A stretch of DNA of 11,284 bases from Treponema_I sp045597345 (lineage in GTDB: Bacteria > Spirochaetota > Spirochaetia > Treponematales > Treponemataceae): positions 1 through 11,284 of the forward strand of contig JAZLJW010000265.1 of NCBI GenBank assembly GCA_045597345.1. Direction: 5' to 3'. Positions 6,569 through 11,284 of this stretch are shown piece after piece. The position numbers and the translations under genes were made by a program. The stretch's first letter is position 1; each line of letters opens with the position of its first letter. The notes below the pieces were generated by a model. It was given only the letters and a program-made list of their open reading frames with translations. It did not search any database and was not told the DNA's origin.

Positions 6569-7642
6569 TTACCTTTCTTGTGATTTTTTGTACTCAGAAG
6601 GACTTATGCCCTTATATTTCATGAATGTATTGGTAAAATACGCCGGATCACTGATTCCTACCCGTTCTGCAATTTCATAGATTTTCATTGCATCGTCCTG
6701 TGCCAGAAGCCGGCAAGCCTGTTCCATGCGGATTTCCGTCAGTTTTTCCGTAATGGTGGTACCGCTTAACTCTTTGTACTTGCGTGAAAGATAGCTGGCG
6801 CTGTAGTTCAGTTCCGCACTCATGTCCGAAAGCCCTATGTCCTCGGTATAGTGGGTAGTCAGATACCGTTCAATCCGTTGCACCAGCTGGTCTTTCTTCT
6901 CATACAGCAGAACTGTACCGGGGCCGGCAGAACACTCTTCCAACGCTGCACGAGACTGCTGCAGGGAAACCGGAATATCGGTCAGTTGCGGAACAAAAGA
7001 TCCGATACCGAACCGCATGGTATGCCCCAGAAATTCCTGTACCATAAGGGTTACGGCAGCAAAGTTTTCTTTTAAGGATTCGCCATCAACCGGGGAAGAT
7101 TCATCACAGGTAATGAATATGGAACAGTCAGATCCATCTACGGTAAGCCGGAACTCTGCATTTACCAGACATAATGTAAGAATATGGTCTAAAGTCCGCT
7201 CCATATCCGTTTTTTCTGATCCATCAGATTCAAATATGCCACTGACTACACAATATTTCTTTTCTCCGGCAGTCAGAGAGCCTTTGCAGCGTTCCAGAGC
7301 TTTCGGCAGTTCTTCCAGAAATTCGTTTTTTACGATGTAATCGGATACGCCATTCCGTAAAGCTTGACGGGCATAAGAAAAATCTGAAAAGGCAGTCAGA
7401 ACGATAATGCGGATGGCAGGATAGGTTTCGTTGATACGACGGCTTAGTTCAAGGCCATCCATACCGGACATCCTGATATCAGTAATGACAATATCTACCT
7501 GATTCAATTCCAGAAACGCCAGCGCATCCCGGGCACTGCCAAAACTACCGGTTACCATACAATCGTGATGCTGCCAGTCTGTCAGATGCACAATGCCATC
7601 GCGAATTGTCCGTTCATCATCAACAACAATAACTTTATACAT
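6569..7642 (-). CDS. Response regulator with AraC-type DNA-binding domain (YesN-like)
   Basis: A 357-residue cytoplasmic transcription regulator. Residues 1-120 form a receiver domain with the acidic pair D8/D9, phospho-acceptor D55 in IVITDIRMSGMDG, T83 and K105. A middle stretch of about 130 residues is of the poorly conserved kind found in YesN proteins. Residues about 253-357 hold two helix-turn-helix motifs of the AraC family, with the signature AERVGISDPAYFTNTFMKYKG (shown split: AERVGISDPAYF, TNTFMKYKG) near the end. The start overlaps the kinase stop by 8 bases (ATGTATAA), which implies coupled translation; GAGG lies 7 bases upstream. It probably activates the binding-protein/permease/GH65 genes immediately downstream when phosphorylated by the partner kinase. 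Confidence 0.95.
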   Translation of the reverse strand: MYKVIVVDDERTIRDGIVHLTDWQHHDCMVTGSFGSARDALAFLELNQVDIVITDIRMSGMDGLELSRRINETYPAIRIIVLTAFSDFSYARQALRNGVSDYIVKNEFLEELPKALERCKGSLTAGEKKYCVVSGIFESDGSEKTDMERTLDHILTLCLVNAEFRLTVDGSDCSIFITCDESSPVDGESLKENFAAVTLMVQEFLGHTMRFGIGSFVPQLTDIPVSLQQSRAALEECSAGPGTVLLYEKKDQLVQRIERYLTTHYTEDIGLSDMSAELNYSASYLSRKYKELSGTTITEKLTEIRMEQACRLLAQDDAMKIYEIAERVGISDPAYFTNTFMKYKGISPSEYKKSQER

Positions 7643-9236
7643 AGTCAGCCTCGCTTACGGGAATTTCAATGGTACACTCAGTACCCGCTGGCCCGCTGAT
7701 TACGGTAAAAGAGCCATTCTCTCCGTACAGCAGCGTCATCCGTTCCCGTATGGTATACAGCCCGAATTTTTCCCTGCCAGATTCCGCATTCTTTTCATCG
7801 CCCAAAACAGATGCCACATCAAATCCACACCCATTATCAGACACCTGAACCCGTAACCGGCCATCATAACGCTCTGCCAGAACCGTTACCCGAGTCACAC
7901 CATCGCGGCCTTCTGCTCCGTGAATAACAGCGTTTTCTACCAGCGGCTCAATAATCAGCCGGGGAACCATGCATTTTTCAAGCTCCGGATCTGTCACCGT
8001 TACCTCATACTCCAGATTTTCTTCAAACCGGATTTTCTGCAGTTCCAGATAGTAGTGCACATACTGCAGTTCCTGTGACAGTGGCACCAGAGCCCTGCCA
8101 TCACGGTAAATGCCGGATCGCAGCAGTGCGGAAAGTTTTGAAATCATCTGATACACCGGCTCGTCGCCGGCCATCTGAGCTTTAATCTGCACCGTCAGCA
8201 GCGTGTTGAACAGAAAGTGGGGGTTCATCTGCTTCTGCAGGTTCCGCAGTTCCGCATCCTTGAACAAAAGACGCGATTCATATTCTGAGCGGATCAGATT
8301 CTGGGCGGCGCGGGTTACGATGATAAAGGTTACGATGATGATGCAGAGCACCAGAAGGGTTACGATGATGAATGGCAGCATGCCCGTAAGGGTTCCGGCA
8401 ACCAGCACGTACTCCGGCAGCTGGTAGAGGAACCAGAAATCCTTGTTGATGCGGAGTTTTACGCGGATAGTGCTGCGGGAATCTTTGGCTGGAACAGCCG
8501 GATCAGCTGAGGTGCGGCCGCCGGTTACTGCTTCACGGGCCAGCCGGGTTCCCAGCAGTTCCGGGTCATTGGAAGAAAAGATTACGCCGTCGTTATCCAT
8601 GATGCAGATCATTGCCTGATTATAAAAGGGCATATCCCGGTAACTTGATTTGAGCACTTCTTCACGGGTGCAGGCAATGATGTACAGACTGTCTTCAGTG
8701 GTAAAATCAGACTGGATGCGGAGGGTGGCGTACATGCCGCCGTTGCCTTTCGTAGGTGGCAGGAACAGGCTGTAGTCGGGATTATCCCGGATTGTTTCAT
8801 AGCACTGGCGGGTTTCCGTCTGCATGCGGTTCATACTGGCAGGTTTTGTGTAAGTGGCCGCCAGCATGGTGCCGTTTTCTGAAATGGTTATGTAGTCAAA
8901 AAACTCGTAGCTGTTGATGGTGGTATTAGAAAGGATAGTCTGGGCTTCACGATTCAGCCGGGACCGGTTCAGGGAGCCTTCCCGGTTGCTGTCCAGAAAC
9001 AGGGAGGTATCCTGCACCCACTGCTTTATGGATTCGCTGCCGGAAAGGGCAATGACAGATCCGGACATGATCTTGAACGTGCGGGTAAGGTTTTCTACGG
9101 CACTGTCAGAAAGGGACTCAATTGATTCGTAGTACACCCGCGCCTGCTGGCGGTAGGTGCGCCAGGAAACGTAAAAGCCGTAAAAGAGGAAAGAAACACA
9201 CAATACACTGATGAATACAATGAGATTTTTTTTCAT
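7635..9236 (-). CDS. Sensor histidine kinase (YesM/LytS-type, HisKA-5TM-less His_kinase family)
   Basis: A 533-residue membrane sensor kinase. Transmembrane segments lie at about residues 5-23 and 277-308, enclosing a roughly 250-residue extracytoplasmic domain of probable Cache type, which would sense a sugar or the binding protein. The His_kinase motif QMNPHFLFN places the phosphorylated histidine at H340. The ATPase domain shows the N box EPLVENAVIHG (N435), the G1 box DNGCGFD (467-473) and a second glycine box near GLYTIRERM (492-500). Only about 30 residues separate the second membrane span from H340, too few for a full HAMP domain, which most YesM-type kinases have. No good ribosome binding site precedes the ATG; the start is set by the MKKN lead into the first membrane span. 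It begins 65 bp after the VapC gene. Confidence 0.95.
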   Translation of the reverse strand: MKKNLIVFISVLCVSFLFYGFYVSWRTYRQQARVYYESIESLSDSAVENLTRTFKIMSGSVIALSGSESIKQWVQDTSLFLDSNREGSLNRSRLNREAQTILSNTTINSYEFFDYITISENGTMLAATYTKPASMNRMQTETRQCYETIRDNPDYSLFLPPTKGNGGMYATLRIQSDFTTEDSLYIIACTREEVLKSSYRDMPFYNQAMICIMDNDGVIFSSNDPELLGTRLAREAVTGGRTSADPAVPAKDSRSTIRVKLRINKDFWFLYQLPEYVLVAGTLTGMLPFIIVTLLVLCIIIVTFIIVTRAAQNLIRSEYESRLLFKDAELRNLQKQMNPHFLFNTLLTVQIKAQMAGDEPVYQMISKLSALLRSGIYRDGRALVPLSQELQYVHYYLELQKIRFEENLEYEVTVTDPELEKCMVPRLIIEPLVENAVIHGAEGRDGVTRVTVLAERYDGRLRVQVSDNGCGFDVASVLGDEKNAESGREKFGLYTIRERMTLLYGENGSFTVISGPAGTECTIEIPVSEADYV

Positions 9237-9301
9237 GCAACGGTGTAGTGTACTTCAGTTTTCCGGTACCCGTTAGGTGTGCAGTTTTCGGTTTGGTGTA
9301 C

Positions 9302-9742
9302 TCAGGCCGCCGGATCTTCCCACCAGTTATCCAGCATCAGCGGGCTGAACTCCTGCAGCGGCTCAAAATGTCTGGTGTTTCTGGTGACCAGAATCACATT
9401 GTTCGCTATGGCAATACTGGCTATCATGAGGTCAGCGTTTTCAACGACCTTTCCGGACTTGCGGCAGCGGGCGCGCAAATCTGCAAGAACGCTGGCAGCG
9501 TGCTCATCAAAGGGAAGCTGCTGATAGAGAACCTGCACATGATGATATAAATAACGGTCAAGATCACGTTTCCGTTGTCCTTCCGGCATGATATTCAATC
9601 CATACAATAACTCAGACCAGGTAACCGCACTGATTACACTAAGATGTGATTTTGCATTCAATTGAATCATAACATTCTGATCCGGTCTAGGCTTGGAAGA
9701 TTCACTTACGATACAGGTGTCAAGAAGATACAGCGGTCTCAT
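9302..9742 (-). CDS. vapC: PIN-domain toxin, VapC-like
   Basis: A 146-residue PIN-domain protein, the predicted ribonuclease toxin of a type II toxin-antitoxin pair; VapC proteins cut tRNA or rRNA. The acidic Mg-binding set is complete: D8 in YLLDTC, E44 in WSELLYGL, D104 in ENADLMIASIA, and the Thr/Asn region of VTRNTRHF (119-126). Length fits VapC. The start overlaps the antitoxin stop by one base (TAATG), showing coupled translation. No terminator is visible in the 65 bp before the kinase gene. Confidence 0.93.
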   Translation of the reverse strand: MRPLYLLDTCIVSESSKPRPDQNVMIQLNAKSHLSVISAVTWSELLYGLNIMPEGQRKRDLDRYLYHHVQVLYQQLPFDEHAASVLADLRARCRKSGKVVENADLMIASIAIANNVILVTRNTRHFEPLQEFSPLMLDNWWEDPAA

Positions 9743-10029
9743 TACTGTTCCTCGCTAAAGGGTGGAGGCGCAGATGACCAGGGCTCATGCCTGATATCTT
9801 CCAGTAACTCAGCATATTCATCAGACAAGTCTTCTTTACATTCCTCACGCCAGGCCTTGTAATGCTGTGCGAATAAATTTGCTTTCTGAGTCCATTCCTT
9901 CATGCTTTCTTCACTGATAAGCATCACGGAACCTTTTCCATGCTTGGTAATAACAATCACTTCGCCCTCTTCAGCCATGGTGACATATTCACTGAGGCGG
10001 GCCTTAACATCGTATAACGGAGCGGTCAT
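9742..10029 (-). CDS. Antitoxin of the Phd/YefM family
   Basis: A 95-residue antitoxin. The N-terminal half (residues 4-45) fits the Phd/YefM DNA-binding fold: LYDVKARLSEYVTMAEEGE, then VIVITKHGKGSVMLISEE. The charged C-terminal half is the likely toxin-binding tail, rich in Glu and Asp. It pairs with the VapC-like toxin encoded next, and probably represses the shared promoter through the inverted repeat at its start codon. There is no ribosome binding site; the mRNA may be leaderless. Confidence 0.9.
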   Translation of the reverse strand: MTAPLYDVKARLSEYVTMAEEGEVIVITKHGKGSVMLISEESMKEWTQKANLFAQHYKAWREECKEDLSDEYAELLEDIRHEPWSSAPPPFSEEQ

Positions 10030-10059
10030 ATAGTTATATTATACCCAATATGACTATAT
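10028..10059 (-). promoter_or_regulatory. Antitoxin promoter and operator palindrome
   Basis: ATATAGTTATATT (10028-10040) is the inverse of AATATGACTATAT (10047-10059) in 12 of 13 positions, with a 6-base spacer. This is a typical autoregulatory operator for a Phd-type antitoxin. A perfect TATAAT lies inside it on the minus strand (10043-10038), with TTGCAA upstream at a short 15-bp spacing. The expected transcription start is about 10031, two bases before the ATG. Confidence 0.7.
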
Positions 10060-10122
10060 TGCAAGAAAAAAAGACTATGTCCGGGAAAAAATCCAAAAAA
10101 TTGCCCTATATCATTTACAAGT

Positions 10123-10160
10123 CTTGCTTCGCAAGCTGCGATTTCGCACATCTTGTGCGA
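10123..10160. repeat. Paired short hairpins
   Basis: CTTGC (10123-10127) pairs with GCAAG (10131-10135) around TTC, and alternatively TCGCA (10129-10133) pairs with TGCGA (10137-10141). Directly after, TCGCACA (10144-10150) pairs with TGTGCGA (10154-10160) around TCT. The back-to-back arrangement resembles the hairpins at 92-144. They precede the ribosome binding site of the small gene at 10196. Confidence 0.6.
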
Positions 10161-10195
10161 CCGCTGCCACGGAGGCTTTACTGGAGGAATGCATT

Positions 10196-10422
10196 ATGAA
10201 ACTGATATACAAGTCCATTACCTATGAAGAATTACCAGAACTTTCAAAAGAGTATTTTATTGATCTGACGAGCTCCGGGGCTCGTAAAAAAGGCTGATTT
10301 TGAAAGAGCCGTAAGCCATAGTGAACTGAATTTATGGCAGAGGCTTACAGAGGCCCCTTTCTCAAAGTTTTTTCAACTTTTTCAGATAAAAACCTGCACA
10401 CGCACAATTTTATCTGATACCT
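10196..10422 (+). pseudogene. Small frameshifted gene of unknown function
   Basis: ATG at 10196 follows a strong ribosome binding site (GGAGG at 10183-10187, 8 bases away), so translation is likely. The first frame gives 33 residues (MKLIYKSITYEELPELSKEY, then FIDLTSSGARKKG) and stops at 10297. In the next frame the sequence continues without a break as KKADFERAVSHSELNLWQRL then TEAPFSKFFQLF to a stop at 10422. The two halves join naturally at the run of six As (10286-10291), which suggests one inserted base, or less likely a programmed +1 shift. A 6-bp hairpin ACGAGC/GCTCGT (10268-10285) lies immediately before the A-run. The last 13 codons lie inside the 64-bp repeat array and may not be original. 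I do not recognise the family. Confidence 0.5.
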
Positions 10423-10701
10423 GAAACTATAAATAGATTTGGATTGCATATAAAAAAGTCATATCTTTTACATTTATCTGATTCATTCAGCTACAAATAA
10501 TACCAGAAATCAGATAAAACCGTTGTATCAAAGAGATTTATCTGATTTTCCGACGCCATCACAGGAATTCTTGTCAGATAAAATATTCTTGTTTTCAATT
10601 TTTATCTGATTTGCAAACTAAACCAACACCATCTATATCAGATAAAAACCAAAGATTTCAAATATTTATCTGAAAACCGTTGCCCGCACAAAATATTTTC
10701 A
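10382..10701. repeat. Five-unit array of spaced inverted 9-mers, exact 64-bp period
   Basis: Five units start at 10382, 10446, 10510, 10574 and 10638, exactly 64 bp apart. Each is TCAGATAAA, 18 variable bases, the inverse TTTATCTGA, then 28 variable bases. The reverse arms begin at 10409, 10473, 10537, 10601 and 10665. All arms are perfect except the forward arm of unit 2 (GCATATAAA, 7 of 9). The 18-base and 28-base segments differ between units with no evident similarity, while their lengths never vary. No intact sixth unit exists on either side. RNA from either strand could form five 9-bp hairpins with 18-base loops. It is not a standard CRISPR array, since only the arms are conserved. Function unknown. 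Confidence 0.9.
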
Positions 10702-10763
10702 TTTTCCTGACCCAAAACTCTTTTATTTCACAAAAAACTCCAATACGTCTGGACACGACACGT

Positions 10764-10829
10764 AGGCCTTCGGCTATCTCAAGGCCTTGACTCAGCCGTG
10801 TTTAGGATTTCGTCATAACCCCTAAACAC
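10764..10829. repeat. Two hairpins between the array and the nuclease fragment
   Basis: AGGCCTT (10764-10770) pairs with AAGGCCT (10781-10787) around 10 bases. GTGTTTAGG (10798-10806) pairs perfectly with CCTAAACAC (10821-10829) around 14 bases. The second abuts the open frame of the nuclease fragment, so the junction may mark the edge of a repeat that replaced the gene's 5' part. Confidence 0.6.
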
Positions 10830-11284
10830 TATATTCAGGAATTTTGGATAATCAGTGCGCCCGGATTATTGACCTTGAAATGAAGGCAGTTTACAAAAGC
10901 AATTTGCTTAAACGAGCCCGTTACTATCAGGCCATGATAGACATGGATCAGTTGCAGCGTTCCATGGACTATAATAGTCTGAAAGAAAGTTACGTGGTTT
11001 TCATTTGTCTTGACGATCCGTTTATTGACAGTCTACCCTGCTACACTTTCAAGCGAGTCTGCAAGGAACTGCATGGAACAGAGAACGAGTTTGAAAGCAA
11101 GTATGATGACAAGTCTGTCGTCGTATTTTATAATGCGGGTGCATGGGATAGTTCAGACAATGCTGATATCAAAGCTTTTCTGCAGTATGTGAAGACCGCA
11201 AATCCCTGCAGCAGCCTGACCACAGACATTGAAAATGCCGTACGGACAGCTAAGCGACATGACCCCTGGAGGCGCGAATTCATG
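10826..11284 (+). pseudogene. Rpn/PD-(D/E)XK nuclease family (putative transposase), C-terminal part
   Basis: An open frame from just after a TAA (10823-10825) to the window edge. Its translation contains CARIIDLEMKAV, then NLLKRARYYQAMIDMD, LKESYVVFICLDDPF and PCYTFKRVC. These match the middle and C-terminal pattern of the Rpn-like 'PD-(D/E)XK nuclease family transposase' proteins common in host-associated Treponema and clostridia, where IDIEMQ carries catalytic residues and RARYYQ follows. The N-terminal 60-100 residues expected for the family are absent in any frame directly upstream, where repeats lie instead. The first in-frame ATG is at 10880, inside the conserved domain, without a clear ribosome binding site. 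The 3' end is outside the window. A decayed mobile or recombination-promoting gene is most likely. Confidence 0.7.

Larger units (their letters stand above)
10298..10879. other. Repeat-rich region without intact genes
   Basis: Besides the tail of the frameshifted gene, this stretch holds the 64-bp-period array (10382-10701), an A/T-rich tail with ATTTTCCTGAC (10701-10711, one mismatch to the inverted core seen at 3140-3150), and two hairpins at 10764-10829. No intact coding frame is visible. Confidence 0.6.

Noticed and set aside
10382..10701. Classical CRISPR array (36-base repeat plus 28-base spacer)
   Set aside because: The 36 + 28 arithmetic fits, but within each 36-base unit the central 18 bases are unrelated between units. 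Only the 9-base arms are conserved, and no cas genes are in view.
10382..10701. TIGR (tandem interspaced guide RNA) array
   Set aside because: The alternation of conserved and two variable segments is similar, and each arm contains CTGA, but the segments are longer than I know for TIGR, no box C-like motif is evident and no Tas protein is encoded here.

Overview
The window looks like a chromosomal segment of a host-associated spirochaete, most likely Treponema. This rests on the SBP signal peptide ending in Ala followed by GGKKDA, the intermediate GC content, and the abundance of palindromic intergenic repeats. The genus is an inference; no rRNA or other phylogenetic marker is present.

The centre (679-10029) is a run of eight minus-strand genes. 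In transcription order they are a Phd/YefM-type antitoxin, a VapC-type PIN toxin, a YesM-type sensor histidine kinase, a YesN-type AraC response regulator, an extracellular sugar-binding protein, two CUT1-type permeases (MalF-like and MalG-like) and a GH65 glycoside phosphorylase. The kinase and regulator probably sense an extracellular oligosaccharide or its binding protein and activate transport. The transporter imports an alpha-glucoside, and GH65 splits it with phosphate to beta-glucose 1-phosphate. The ABC ATPase is not in the window. A roughly 280 bp leader before the binding protein carries three hairpins, short direct repeats and an orphan consensus Shine-Dalgarno sequence.

The flanks are repeat-rich. 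At the left (1-678) are strong hairpins, a run of alternating inverted CAGACAGGA repeats and a GC-rich element, with only a doubtful open frame at the edge. Between the MalG-like permease and GH65 lies a set of interleaved long inverted repeats. At the right (10060-10860) are palindromic repeats, a small frameshifted gene with a strong ribosome binding site, and then a strictly regular array. It has five units at exactly 64 bp period, each a 9-bp arm, 18 variable bases, the inverted 9-bp arm and 28 variable bases. I know of no described element with this architecture, and it is the most interesting object here. The window ends inside the C-terminal part of an Rpn/PD-(D/E)XK-type nuclease (putative transposase) remnant.
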